From Pseudomonas nitroreducens (GTDB lineage Bacteria; Pseudomonadota; Gammaproteobacteria; Pseudomonadales; Pseudomonadaceae), in assembly GCF_014204515.1 (NCBI RefSeq), contig NZ_JACHLI010000048.1, positions 1-40,172 on the forward strand: 40,172 nucleotides of DNA, written 5' to 3'. Shown one piece after another: positions 24,857 through 33,159 of this stretch (position 1 is its first letter; each line of letters opens with the position of its first letter). Both the position numbers and the translations under genes were made by a program. Below the pieces are notes generated by a model. That model was given only the letters and a program-made list of their open reading frames with translations, did no database searches and had not been told where the DNA came from.

Positions 24857-25348
24857 ATGAGCGCACTGGTTGGCGTGATCATGGGTTCCAAATCCGACTG
24901 GAGCACCCTGAGCCACACCGCAGACATGCTGGACAAGCTCGGCATTCCGTACGAAGTGAAGGTGGTTTCCGCCCACCGTACGCCGGACCTGCTGTTCCAG
25001 TACGCCGAAGAAGCCGATGGCCGCGGCATCGAAGTGATCATCGCCGGCGCCGGCGGTGCCGCCCACCTGCCGGGCATGTGCGCCGCCAAGACCCACCTGC
25101 CGGTCCTCGGCGTGCCGGTGCAGTCCTCCATGCTCTCGGGCGTCGACTCGCTGCTGTCCATCGTGCAGATGCCCGCGGGCGTGCCGGTCGCCACCCTGGC
25201 CATCGGCAAGGCTGGCGCAACCAACGCCGCCCTGCTCTCCGCCAGCATCCTGGGCGCCAAATACCCGCAGTATCACGAGGCGCTGAAGCAGTTCCGCGCC
25301 AACCAGACCGAGACGGTGCTGGACAATCCCGATCCGCGCGAGGCCTGA
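24857..25348 (+). CDS. purE: N5-carboxyaminoimidazole ribonucleotide mutase PurE
   Basis: 163 residues, class I PurE, converting N5-CAIR to CAIR in purine synthesis. Motifs: GSKSDW (residues ~10-15), SAHRTPD, AGAGGAAHLPGM, and GAGGAAHLPG-loop followed by PVQSSMLSGVDSLLSIVQMP. Start at ATG 24857 (MSALVGVIMGSKSDW) has GAGAGAGG upstream; an in-frame extension to 24677 crosses the leader hairpin and was rejected. purK follows after 8 bp. Confidence 0.96.
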   Translation: MSALVGVIMGSKSDWSTLSHTADMLDKLGIPYEVKVVSAHRTPDLLFQYAEEADGRGIEVIIAGAGGAAHLPGMCAAKTHLPVLGVPVQSSMLSGVDSLLSIVQMPAGVPVATLAIGKAGATNAALLSASILGAKYPQYHEALKQFRANQTETVLDNPDPREA

Positions 25349-25356
25349 GTACGACC

Positions 25357-26442
25357 ATGAAGATCGGTGTCATCGGTGGCGGCCAGCTGGGCCGCATGCT
25401 GTCCCTGGCGGGCACTCCGCTGGGCATGAACTTCGCCTTCCTCGACCCGGCGCCGGACGCCTGCGCGCAAGCCCTGGGCGAGCACATCCGTGCCGACTAC
25501 AGCGACCAGGACCACCTGCGCCAGCTGGCCGATGAAGTCGACCTGGTGACCTTCGAGTTCGAGAGCGTGCCGGCCGAGACCGTGGCCTTCCTCTCGCAGT
25601 TCGTGCCGGTCTACCCGAACGCCGAGTCGCTGCGCATCGCCCGCGACCGCTGGTTCGAGAAGTCCATGTTCAAGGACCTGGGTATCCCCACGCCGGCCTT
25701 CGCCGACGTGCAGTCCCAGGCCGATCTCGACGCCGCGGTGGCCAGCATCGGCCTGCCGGCGGTGATGAAGACCCGCACCCTGGGCTACGACGGCAAGGGC
25801 CAGAAGGTCCTGCGCAAGGCCGAGGACGTCAGCGGCGCCTTCGCCGAACTGGGCAGCGTGCCGTGCATCCTCGAAGGCTTCGTGCCCTTCACCGGCGAAG
25901 TCTCGCTGGTGGCGGTGCGCGCCCGCGACGGCGAAACGCGCTTCTACCCGCTGGTGCACAACACCCACGAGAACGGCATCCTGCGCCTCTCCGTGGCGAG
26001 CACCGACCACCCGCTGCAGGCGCTGGCCGAAGACTATGTCGGCCGCGTGCTGGACAAGCTGCAGTACGTGGGCGTGATGGCCTTCGAGTTCTTCGAAGTC
26101 GACGGCGGCCTGAAGGCCAACGAGATCGCTCCGCGTGTGCACAACTCCGGGCACTGGACCATCGAAGGCTCCGAGTGCAGCCAGTTCGAGAACCACGTAC
26201 GCGCCATCGCCGGCCTGCCGCTGGGCTCGACCGCGAAAGTGGGCGAGAGCGCCATGCTCAACTTCATCGGCGAAGTACCGCCGGTGGAGCAGGTGCTGAA
26301 CATCGTCGACTGCCACCTGCACCACTACGGCAAGGCCTTCAAGGCCGGACGCAAGGTCGGCCACGCCACCCTGCGCAGCGTCGACCTGCCGACGCTCAAG
26401 GTGCGCATCGCCGAAGTCGAGGCGCTGATCGCCAAGGGCTGA
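25357..26442 (+). CDS. purK: N5-carboxyaminoimidazole ribonucleotide synthase PurK
   Basis: 361-residue ATP-grasp enzyme making N5-CAIR from AIR, ATP and bicarbonate, the step before PurE. N-terminal GGGQLGRML, ATP-grasp core (MKTRTLGYDGKGQ; CILEGFVPFTGEVSLVAVR), and metal/ATP site FEFFEVDGGLKANEIAPRVHNSGHWT given here as EIAPRVHNSGHWT. Operon with purE (8-bp gap), same order as in P. aeruginosa. A strong terminator follows. Upstream in-frame extension into purE was rejected. Confidence 0.96.
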   Translation: MKIGVIGGGQLGRMLSLAGTPLGMNFAFLDPAPDACAQALGEHIRADYSDQDHLRQLADEVDLVTFEFESVPAETVAFLSQFVPVYPNAESLRIARDRWFEKSMFKDLGIPTPAFADVQSQADLDAAVASIGLPAVMKTRTLGYDGKGQKVLRKAEDVSGAFAELGSVPCILEGFVPFTGEVSLVAVRARDGETRFYPLVHNTHENGILRLSVASTDHPLQALAEDYVGRVLDKLQYVGVMAFEFFEVDGGLKANEIAPRVHNSGHWTIEGSECSQFENHVRAIAGLPLGSTAKVGESAMLNFIGEVPPVEQVLNIVDCHLHHYGKAFKAGRKVGHATLRSVDLPTLKVRIAEVEALIAKG

Positions 26443-26469
26443 GGCTGCGTCGATCACGCTGGACATGAG

Positions 26470-26501
26470 AAAGCCGCGTCAATCGCTGACGCGGCTTTTT
26501 T
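26470..26501 (+). terminator. Intrinsic terminator of purEK
   Basis: 12-bp perfect stem AAAGCCGCGTCA / TGACGCGGCTTT, 5-nt loop, six-T tail. Confidence 0.95.
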
Positions 26502-26587
26502 CATGGGCGATTGGCAGAATGCTGTAAGGCCCGCGAAACACCTGCGCTCGCTCTGGCGCGCGGGAATACACGGAACGCGAGGCTTTC

Positions 26588-26594
26588 CTACACT
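26588..26594 (+). promoter_or_regulatory. Candidate RpoS-type -10 of the GlsB-like gene
   Basis: CTACACT, 53 bp before the start codon, is one base from the CTATACT extended -10. Members of this family are often stress or stationary-phase induced, which fits, but the call is by motif only. Confidence 0.4.
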
Positions 26595-26646
26595 GTCCCA
26601 TGACACGCGCGAACCCACCGCGCACATCCCATAAGGAGGGACTGTC

Positions 26647-26892
26647 ATGGGCTTCATCGGAACCATCGTCATCGGCCTGATCGTCGGACTCATCGCACGC
26701 TTTCTGAAGCCGGGCGACGACAGCATGGGCTGGATCATGACCATCCTGCTCGGCATCGGCGGCTCGCTGCTCGCCACCTACGGCGGCCAGGCCCTGGGCA
26801 TCTACGCGGCCGGTCAGGCGGCAGGCTTCATCGGCGCAGTGATCGGCGCCATCGTGCTGCTGGTCATTTACGGTCTGATCAAGAAGAATTGA
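26647..26892 (+). CDS. GlsB/YeaQ/YmgE family small membrane protein
   Basis: 81 residues with three hydrophobic stretches: TIVIGLIVGLIARFL, GWIMTILLGIGGSLLATYGG and FIGAVIGAIVLLVIYGLI. The GLIARFLKPG and GGSLLATYGG patterns are those of the transglycosylase-associated (DUF/PF04226) family. Located in the inner membrane; function unknown, often linked to envelope stress. An excellent AAGGAGG site lies just before ATG 26647. Monocistronic, between the purEK terminator and a DUF3299 gene. Confidence 0.9.
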   Translation: MGFIGTIVIGLIVGLIARFLKPGDDSMGWIMTILLGIGGSLLATYGGQALGIYAAGQAAGFIGAVIGAIVLLVIYGLIKKN

Positions 26893-26906
26893 CGGTGATT
26901 TCCGCC

Positions 26907-26931
26907 CCTCTCCCGCCATGGGGGAGGGCGC
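26907..26931. repeat. Short CCCTCTCCC-type palindrome
   Basis: CCCCTCTCCCGCCATGGGGGAGGG, a single hairpin between the GlsB-like and DUF3299 genes. Confidence 0.7.
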
Positions 26932-26977
26932 AGGAAGCTTATCCCGCCTGTGCCCGACCGGGCCATTCGAGTCCAAG

Positions 26978-27520
26978 ATGCGCCGTACATTGCTCGCCTG
27001 CAGCCTCGCGCTGCTGACTTCCCTGGCGTCCGCCGCCGAACTTCCCGAAACCGACTGGCTGTCCCTGATGCCGCCCAGCGACCGCAAGGCGCTGGAAGAC
27101 ATGCCGGAAATCACCCACAACGGCCCCGAGGCCAACGGCACCTTCGACAGCAAGGGCGGCCTCAAGCAGCACGACAAGAAGCTGCCGCAGGTGATGTATT
27201 CGACCAAGACCGTGGCCGCCCTGAATGGCAAGGCTCTGCGCCTGGGCGGGTATCCGGTGCCGCTGGAGAACGATGCCAAGGGCCGTGTCACCGAATTCTT
27301 CCTGGTGCCCTATCCGGGCGCCTGCATCCACGTGCCGCCGCCGCCGCCGAACCAGATCGTGCTGGTGCGCTACCCCAAGGGCATCCGGATCGACGACATC
27401 TACAACCCGATCTGGGTCAGCGGCACGCTGAAGGTGGAGAAGGTCAGCAATGACCTGGCCGATGCGGCCTATGCCATCGACGACGCCAAGGTGCGGCCGG
27501 TGGAAGAGAGCGACCTGTAA
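26978..27520 (+). CDS. DUF3299 family exported protein
   Basis: 180 residues. Signal peptide MRRTLLACSLALLTSLASAA, then WLSLMPPSDRKALEDMPE, a Gly/Lys-rich middle, and the conserved core VPLENDAKGRVTEFFLVPYPGACIHVPPPPPNQ. This core is that of DUF3299 proteins, periplasmic or lipoprotein-like proteins with no assigned role, often beside transport genes. ATG 26978 gives a clean signal peptide; an upstream start at 26918 puts 20 unlikely residues before it. Shine-Dalgarno is weak. Confidence 0.85.
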   Translation: MRRTLLACSLALLTSLASAAELPETDWLSLMPPSDRKALEDMPEITHNGPEANGTFDSKGGLKQHDKKLPQVMYSTKTVAALNGKALRLGGYPVPLENDAKGRVTEFFLVPYPGACIHVPPPPPNQIVLVRYPKGIRIDDIYNPIWVSGTLKVEKVSNDLADAAYAIDDAKVRPVEESDL

Positions 27521-27575
27521 GCGATTGCTCGCGTAGGAGCAACTGTCTTCTTCTGATCGCTTGTGCCTCGGATTT

Positions 27576-27610
27576 CCCCTCTCCCCCGCCCTCTCCCTTC
27601 AGGGAGAGGG
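27576..27610. repeat. CCCTCTCCC-type palindrome
   Basis: CCCTCTCCCTTCAGGGAGAGGG with an extra upstream CCCCTCTCCCCCG half. First of three adjacent repeats of different families. Confidence 0.8.
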
Positions 27611-27630
27611 CAGTCCCCGCGAAGAACTTT

Positions 27631-27705
27631 ACGTAGGAGCGGACTCCGTCCGCGATGCTATCCGGCGCAATGCGGGGCCAATCGCGGACGGCGTCCGCTC
27701 TTGCG
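27631..27705. repeat. CGTAGGAG/TCGCGGACGG-type inverted pair
   Basis: ACGTAGGAGCGGACTCCGTC... at 27631-27655 and the inverted TCGCGGACGGCGTCCGCTC... at 27682-27705. Same family as 15306-15365. Confidence 0.85.
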
Positions 27706-27725
27706 ATATCGCGTGCCGTCAGGAG

Positions 27726-27803
27726 CGTAGGGCGAATAACCTGGAACAGGTTATCCGCCGGATTGTCTGCGGCGGATAACGCTGGCGCGTTATGCGCCCT
27801 ACG
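27726..27803. repeat. CGTAGGGCG/GGATAA-type paired palindrome
   Basis: Bounded by CGTAGGGCG and CGCCCTACG with two inner hairpins (GAATAACCTGGAACAGGTTA and GGATAACGCTGGCGCGTTAT). It ends 7 bp before the mutarotase stop codon. Confidence 0.85.
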
Positions 27804-27809
27804 GGAAGA

Positions 27810-28721
27810 TCACGCCTGCAGCGGTTCGCTCCAGATCTCCACCTTCATGGTCTCGCTGCGCCCCGGCGCCACGCTCATCACGTCGTCCCAGACCCGCGCC
27901 GTCTCGATGCAGAGCATGCCCTGCCAGGCGTCGGCCTCGAACTGCGACAGGCGCGCGGCCTTGTCGATCCACGGGTTCCACACCACCGCCGAACGCGAGC
28001 CGCTGGCCTGGATGTGGATACCGCGCTCCCAGGCCGGATCGCGGATCACCAGTGGTTTCTCCACGTCCAGGTAGATGCGGTCGGTTTCCCCGGCGATGCG
28101 CACCACGCCGTGCTGCTCGCGCAACTCCCACTTCTCCAGGGTTTCCACGTAGCGGCAGCCCTGCAGTCCGTCGATGCTGGTCTGGCGCACGTCGCCCACG
28201 GCGAAGTAGGTGTGCAACGCCTGGCTGACCGGCAGCGGCGCATCGCCCAGGTTGTGGGTGGTCATCTCCAGGGTCAGGCGCTCGCCGAAGCGCATCACCA
28301 GCCCCAGCCGCGCCGAGTGCGGCCAGCCGGGCAGGCCATGGCGTGCGTCGAAGCTGAAGTGCACGGAGAGCTGGCCCAGTTCGTCGGCAATATCGTCCAG
28401 CTGCCAGTCCACCATGCGCACCAGGCCGTGGGCCGGCGCCTTGTCGCCCTGGTAGGCGGTGCGGATTTCCACCGGGTTGCGTTCCAGGTTGCCGAACCAC
28501 GGCCAGCACACCGGCACGCCGCCGCGCAGGGACTGGCCGTGGCGGTATTCGGCGGTTTCGCTCAGCCACACCAGCGGCGGCTGCTCGTGGGGCTGGTAAC
28601 TGAGCAACTGCGCGCCCTGTTGGGCGATCAGGGCTTCACCATGGGCGGTGTGGATGCGCCAGCAGGGCAGTTGGTCGATCTGCACCTGTTCGACGCGGGG
28701 AGTCTGGATGTCGCTGCTCAT
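27810..28721 (-). CDS. D-hexose-6-phosphate mutarotase (YeaD-like aldose epimerase)
   Basis: 303 residues of the galactose-mutarotase fold, YeaD group, which interconverts alpha and beta anomers of hexose-6-phosphates. Family features seen: EALIAQQGAQLLSYQP near the start, LRGGVPVCWPWFG (substrate loop), PAHGLVRMVDWQ, SQALHTYFAVGDV containing the catalytic His, and VVWNPWIDKA with ETARV near the end. CGGAGA lies before the ATG at 28721. Runs convergent to the DUF3299 gene with three repeats between; possibly co-transcribed with the two acetyltransferase genes upstream on the same strand. Confidence 0.9.
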   Translation of the reverse strand: MSSDIQTPRVEQVQIDQLPCWRIHTAHGEALIAQQGAQLLSYQPHEQPPLVWLSETAEYRHGQSLRGGVPVCWPWFGNLERNPVEIRTAYQGDKAPAHGLVRMVDWQLDDIADELGQLSVHFSFDARHGLPGWPHSARLGLVMRFGERLTLEMTTHNLGDAPLPVSQALHTYFAVGDVRQTSIDGLQGCRYVETLEKWELREQHGVVRIAGETDRIYLDVEKPLVIRDPAWERGIHIQASGSRSAVVWNPWIDKAARLSQFEADAWQGMLCIETARVWDDVMSVAPGRSETMKVEIWSEPLQA

Positions 28722-28802
28722 GGTGGTCTCCGGAACTGCGCTGCGAAAGGGTCAGTATCACCGATCCTTCGCGCAGCAGGCAGTTCCCGGAGAATGAAAA
28801 GA

Positions 28803-29483
28803 TCAGCCCTGGCGCAGGTCTTCGAGCCGTTTGCGTTGCTGACCGTCGGCATCCAGGTTGGACGCGTCCAGCCAGCGCTCGAAGGCGTGCTGGCAGCGCG
28901 GCCATTCGCTGTCGATGATGGAGAACCAGGCGGTGTCGCGGTTGCGGTCCTTGACCACGGTGGCCTGGCGGAAGGTGCCCTCGAAGGTGAAGCCCAGGCG
29001 CGCGGCGGCGCGCATGGAGCGGGCGTTGAGTGCGTTGCACTTCCATTCCAGGCGCCGATAGCCCATCTCGAAGGCCCACTTCGCCAGCAGGTAGACCGCT
29101 TCGGTGGAAGCGGGCGAGCGCTGCATCACGCGGCCATAGGCGATGTGGCCGATCTCGATGCTGCCGTCCTTCGGGAATATCCGCAGGTAGCTGAGCAGAC
29201 CGACCGCTCGGCCGCTCGCGCGATCGATCACGGCGAAGAACAGCGGGTCGTTGCTCGCCGCGTTGCCCGCCAGCCAGGCATCGAAGGGCGCGCGCTCGGG
29301 GAAGGGGCCGTAGGGCAGGTAGTCCCACAGCACCGGGTCGGAATCCGGGCCTTGCAATGCCTGCCACAGATCATCGCCGTGGGTGGCGACGTCCAGCGCT
29401 ACGAGGTTGATGTAGCGACCGGTCAGGGTGCGGCGTTCGGGGCTGGCGGCGGGGCGCCAGTTCAGCAGGGGTTGGTCGTTCAT
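28803..29483 (-). CDS. GNAT family N-acetyltransferase (RimJ/RimL-like)
   Basis: 226 residues. Acetyltransferase_3 type: GRYINLVALDVATHGDDLW start, GLLSYLRIFPKDGSIEIGHIAYG beta strands, EAVYLLAKWAFEMGYRRLEWKCNALNARS with the N-terminal half of the acetyl-CoA site, then AAARLGFTFEGTFRQA as typical of RimJ/RimL homologues. Substrate unknown; acetyl-CoA dependent modification of a small molecule or protein N-terminus. GGAG precedes the ATG at 29483, 12 bp after the stop of the neighbouring GNAT gene, so the two form an operon. Confidence 0.9.
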   Translation of the reverse strand: MNDQPLLNWRPAASPERRTLTGRYINLVALDVATHGDDLWQALQGPDSDPVLWDYLPYGPFPERAPFDAWLAGNAASNDPLFFAVIDRASGRAVGLLSYLRIFPKDGSIEIGHIAYGRVMQRSPASTEAVYLLAKWAFEMGYRRLEWKCNALNARSMRAAARLGFTFEGTFRQATVVKDRNRDTAWFSIIDSEWPRCQHAFERWLDASNLDADGQQRKRLEDLRQG

Positions 29484-29495
29484 GGGCGCTCCGGC

Positions 29496-29945
29496 TCAGA
29501 GAATCTTGCGGTACTGGACGAACCCGGAGCGGTCGGCGATCCGGTCGTAGAGGAACATGGCGTCGGTGTTGCTCTCGTGGGTCAGCCAGTGCACCCGTGC
29601 GGCGCCGTTGGCGCGGGCGTCGGCGTAGACGTACTCGATCAACTGCGCACCGATGCCGCCGCCGCGCTGGCCTTCGGCGACGTACAGGTCCTGCAGGTAG
29701 ACGTAGTCGCCTTGGGTCCAGCAGGAACGGTGGTAGATGAAGTGCACCATGCCGATGGCCACGCCGTCGCGCCAGGCGAGGGCGGCATGCATCGGTTCGG
29801 CCGCGTCGAGGAAGCGCTGCCAGGTGACGGCCGTGGTGGCCTCGTCGATGGTGGTCTTGTAGAAGTGCTGGTAGCCCTGCCAGAGCGGCAGCCAGGCGGC
29901 GTGATCAGCGGCGCTGATCGGGCGGATCTCGATGGCGGAAGACAT
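29496..29945 (-). CDS. GNAT family N-acetyltransferase
   Basis: 149 residues, compact GNAT: IRPISAADHAAWLPLWQGYQ, then DYVYLQDLYVAEGQRGGGIG, whose QRGGGIGAQL is the acetyl-CoA pyrophosphate loop, and VHWLTHESNTDAMFLYDRIA with the C-terminal part of the fold. Substrate not known. Start at 29945 (MSSAIEIRPIS) is preferred over 30017, which would overlap the control region. Divergent from a MocR-type regulator, a frequent pairing in which the regulator controls its neighbour. Confidence 0.9.
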   Translation of the reverse strand: MSSAIEIRPISAADHAAWLPLWQGYQHFYKTTIDEATTAVTWQRFLDAAEPMHAALAWRDGVAIGMVHFIYHRSCWTQGDYVYLQDLYVAEGQRGGGIGAQLIEYVYADARANGAARVHWLTHESNTDAMFLYDRIADRSGFVQYRKIL

Positions 29946-29990
29946 GGTGAAGGCCTTGTGTGCGTTGGAATGCTTCCAGCCTAGGTCGGG

Positions 29991-30038
29991 AATTGGTTCT
30001 GCTAAAGAGCCATTCATGGTGAAATCAAAGGAACCATT
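29991..30038. promoter_or_regulatory. Candidate MocR operator between GNAT and MocR genes
   Basis: Three related motifs: AATTGGTTCT (29991-30000, inverted), AAAGAGCCATT (30004-30014) and AAAGGAACCATT (30027-30038). The CCATT ends of the two direct copies are 24 bp apart. Repeated sites in a divergent spacer are typical of MocR/PdxR/GabR regulators. Confidence 0.45.
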
Positions 30039-30061
30039 GCCGCCGTCTGGAAGCCGACTCC

Positions 30062-31516
30062 ATGAGCGTCCCGTTGCCCTTCAATCCCTCCGGTATCCGC
30101 CTCGATCCGGCTCGCCCGTTGGGCGTGCAGCTGTTCCAGGCGTTGCGCGAGCGCATCCTCGACGGGCGCCTGGCGGCGCGTTCGCGGTTGCCGGCCAGCC
30201 GCGACCTCGCCTCAGCGCTGGGGGTCTCCCGCAATACCGTGGTGCGCGCCTACGAACAGCTCTACGCCGAGGGATACATCGAGGGCCGCACCGGCGACGG
30301 TACCTATGTGGCCGAGCGGGTGCAGCCTTCGGTTGACACCGTGCGCAACGAAGCACGCAGCCCGGATGCGCCGTCCCTGGAGCGCCTTGCGCGGCACCAT
30401 CTGCCCATGCCGCCGACGGGTGCGCCGCGCGCTTTCCGCGTGGGCGTGCCGGCCTTCGACCTCTTCCCCTTCGATACCTGGGCGCGGCTGCAGGCGCGCT
30501 TCTGGCGTGATCCGCCTCTGGATTGCCTGGGCTACGGCGACCCGGCCGGCGAGCAGCGTCTGCGCGAGCTGGTCGCCGCCTACCTGCGCAGCACTCGCGG
30601 CCTGCATTGCGATGCCGGGCAGATCATCATCACCAGCGGCGCCCAGCAGGGCATCGCGCTGTGCGCCCAGGTGCTGCTGGCCGAAGGTGATGGCGCGGCC
30701 ATCGAGAACCCCGGTTACCGCGCCGCCGGCCACGCCTTCGCCACGGCGGGCGCGCGCCTGCATGGCGTGCCGGTGGATGCCGATGGCCTGTGCACGGAGC
30801 AGTTGGCCCGGTTGCCGGATTGCCGGCTGGTGTATGTCACGCCCTCGCACCAATACCCCACCGGCGTGACCCTGTCGCTGGCGCGGCGCCTGGAGTTGCT
30901 GGAGTGGGCCGAGCGCAGCGGCGGCTGGATAGTCGAGGACGACTACGACGGCGAGTACCGCTACAGCGGCACCCCGCTGATGCCGCTGGCCGCGCTGGAC
31001 CGCCATGACCGTGTGCTCTACGTCGGCACCTTCTGCAAGATCGCCTTCCCGGCGCTGCGCCTGGGCTACCTGGTCGTGCCACCGGCGCTGGCGCAGGCCT
31101 TCGCCCGCCGCCGCGCGCTGGACGTGCGTCACTCCGAAGTCGGCACCCAGCGGGTGATGGCCGACTTCATCAGCGAAGGACATTTCCAGCGTCACGTCCG
31201 CCGCATGCGCCGCGCCGCCCGCAGTCGCCGCGATGCCCTGCTGCGTGGCTGGCCGGAAGTCGCCGGGTGCGCGCCGATGCCGGCGGTGGAGGCGGGACTG
31301 CACCTGTGCGTGCGGGTCGACAGCCGCGCGCGTGAGCTGGAGCTGGTGCAGCGCGCGGCGGCGGTTGGTGTGGAGGTGAATGCGCTGAGCGATTACTGGC
31401 TGCCGGATTCTGATGAGCCGGAAGATCAGCGCGCCGGACTGGTGCTGGGCTTTGCGGCAGTGCCGGAGGCGCGAATTGCCGAGGCGCTCAAGGCATTGCG
31501 CAAGGTCTGGCGCTAA
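30062..31516 (+). CDS. MocR/PdxR-type PLP-dependent transcriptional regulator
   Basis: 484 residues: an N-terminal GntR winged helix (residues ~15-80: GVQLFQALRERILDGRL, LPASRDLASALGVSRNTVVR) fused to a type-I aminotransferase domain (~120-484). The PLP site is visible: Asp in VEDDYDGEYRYSG and the Schiff-base Lys326 in GTFCKIAFPALRLGY. Such proteins use PLP, alone or with an amino compound, as a signal and seldom act as enzymes. Divergent from two GNAT genes with repeated sites between, so it probably regulates them. Ligand unknown. Confidence 0.92.
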   Translation: MSVPLPFNPSGIRLDPARPLGVQLFQALRERILDGRLAARSRLPASRDLASALGVSRNTVVRAYEQLYAEGYIEGRTGDGTYVAERVQPSVDTVRNEARSPDAPSLERLARHHLPMPPTGAPRAFRVGVPAFDLFPFDTWARLQARFWRDPPLDCLGYGDPAGEQRLRELVAAYLRSTRGLHCDAGQIIITSGAQQGIALCAQVLLAEGDGAAIENPGYRAAGHAFATAGARLHGVPVDADGLCTEQLARLPDCRLVYVTPSHQYPTGVTLSLARRLELLEWAERSGGWIVEDDYDGEYRYSGTPLMPLAALDRHDRVLYVGTFCKIAFPALRLGYLVVPPALAQAFARRRALDVRHSEVGTQRVMADFISEGHFQRHVRRMRRAARSRRDALLRGWPEVAGCAPMPAVEAGLHLCVRVDSRARELELVQRAAAVGVEVNALSDYWLPDSDEPEDQRAGLVLGFAAVPEARIAEALKALRKVWR

Positions 31517-31572
31517 AGAGCCCCTCTCCCTGGCGGGCGCGTTCAGCTTCCGCGCAGATGACAATGTCAGAG

Positions 31573-31664
31573 CGTAGGGCGAATAACCGTGCACGGTTAT
31601 CCGCCGTCGGATCTCAGACACCTCGCGGGGGGCGGATAACGCTTGGGGCGTTATTCGCCCTACG
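31573..31664. repeat. CGTAGGGCG/GGATAA-type paired palindrome
   Basis: CGTAGGGCGAATAACCGTG...CGGTTATCCGCC and GGCGGATAACGC...GCGTTATTCGCCCTACG, with a longer 30-bp centre. Third copy of this family in the window. Confidence 0.85.
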
Positions 31665-31776
31665 TTTTCCCAGTGGCTTGTAACTTCCGGCTATTTCCTT
31701 AGCTGCCTTACGAAGTTGGCGACAGGCGCTACGCTCCCTAGAATATCGCCCCTCTCGAAAATACCCCGGAGCCGCC

Positions 31777-32987
31777 ATGAGCCTAGCCCTGTCCACCGTC
31801 CCCGAGCGCAAGTCGACTGCGCCCTGGGTCGCCTCCTCCTGCTGCTGGCGGGTGCTCTGTTCCTCGCCCAGGTGGTGAGCGGTCGGCAGGCACTGCTGTT
31901 CCTGGTCGGCGGTGCGCTGGGGCTGACGCTCTACCACGCGGCCTTCGGCTTCACCTCGGCCTGGCGCGTGTTCATCCGTGAACGCCGTGGCGCCGGCCTG
32001 CGCGCGCAGATGGTGATGCTGGCGCTGGCGGTGCTGCTGTTCTTCCCGGCGCTGGCGGCTGGCACCTTGTTCGGCGAACCGGTGAAGGGGCTGGTTTCGC
32101 CGGCCGGGACCTCGGTCATCGTCGGCGCCTTCATCTTCGGCATCGGCATGCAGCTGGGCGGCGGTTGCGCCTCTGGCACCCTGTTCACTGTCGGTGGCGG
32201 CAACGCGCGGATGCTGGTCACGCTGCTGTTCTTCATCATCGGTTCGGTGGTCGCCACCCACCACATCGGCTGGTGGTTCGCCCTGCCGTCGCTGCCGCCG
32301 ACCTCCATCGTGCAGTCCCTCGGCCTGTTCCCGGCGCTGGCGCTGAGCCTGACACTGTTCGCTGCCATCGCCGCCATCAGCGTGGTGCTGGAGCGCCGTC
32401 GCCATGGCGTGCTGGAGCTGATCGCCAGTAACGGCGAGAAAGGCATCGGCCGCTTCTTCCGCGGCCCCTGGCCGCTGGTGTGGGGCGCGGTGGCGCTGGC
32501 GCTGCTGAACTTTGCCACCCTGGCGCTGGCCGGGCGCCCGTGGGGTGTCACCTCGGCCTTCGCCCTGTGGGGCGCGAAGGCGGCGGAAAGCCTGGGCATC
32601 GCCGTCGACCAGTGGGCCTTCTGGCAGGTCGACGCCAACGCCAAGGCGCTGGCCGCGCCGGTCTGGCAGGACGTCACCAGCGTGATGGACTTCGGCATCA
32701 TGATCGGTGCGCTGCTGGCTGCCGGGCTTGCCGGTCGTTTTGCGCCGAGCCTGAAGATTCCCGCGCGCTCGCTGATCGCCGCGGTGATCGGTGGCTTGCT
32801 GCTGGGGTACGGCGCGCGTCTGGCCTACGGCTGCAACATCGGCGCGTACTTCAGCGGCATCGCCTCCGGCAGCCTGCATGGCTGGCTGTGGCTGGTGGCG
32901 GCGTTCTTCGGTAATGCCGTGGGTGTGCGTCTGCGGCCGATCTTCTTCCCCGCCGAGCGCGTGGAAGAGCGCCTGACCGGCTGCTGA
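31777..32987 (+). CDS. YeeE/YedE family sulfur-compound transporter with an apparent 5' frameshift
   Basis: Polytopic inner-membrane protein, two YeeE/YedE repeats, about nine to ten spans. Each half has a conserved cysteine motif, GGGCASGT and YGCNIGAYFSG, as in thiosulfate/sulfur transporters. The best start, ATG 31777 with GGAG 6 bp upstream, begins MSLALSTVPERKSTAPW and then reads into a stop after about 33 codons; the rest of the protein (GRLLLLLAGALFLAQVV onward) is in the frame one base back, which has no good start of its own. Loss of one C in the CCC at 31822-31824 would join the two exactly. So this is either a frameshift mutation, a sequencing error in a homopolymer, or recoding. 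Coordinates span both parts. Confidence 0.75.
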
Positions 32988-32988
32988 G

Positions 32989-33159
32989 TCAGGCTGGGCG
33001 GGGCGTTTCGCGCTCCGCCCAGTAGGTCTGTTTGTGGCCATGGGCCTGGTAGTCCCGCGCCAGGGCTTCGGCCTCGGCGCGGCTCAGCTGGCGGCGCATG
33101 ATGAAGCGGTTGCCGTTGTCGTCCAGGCGCAGCAGGCACCAGTCGCGCTCCTCAGGCAT
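32989..33159 (-). CDS. Conserved 56-residue protein coupled to HdeD
   Basis: Small charged soluble protein, MPEERDWCLLRLDDNGN ... RAEAEALARDYQAHGHKQTYW. The GNRFIMRR-RAEAEALAR-GHKQTYW pattern reads as a real, compact domain with strand-helix-strand order; I recall similar short Pseudomonas proteins but give no name. Start codon overlaps the end of the HdeD gene by 8 bp (start 33159, HdeD stop at 33152-33154), with no separate ribosome site, so translational coupling is likely. Confidence 0.7.
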   Translation of the reverse strand: MPEERDWCLLRLDDNGNRFIMRRQLSRAEAEALARDYQAHGHKQTYWAERETPRPA

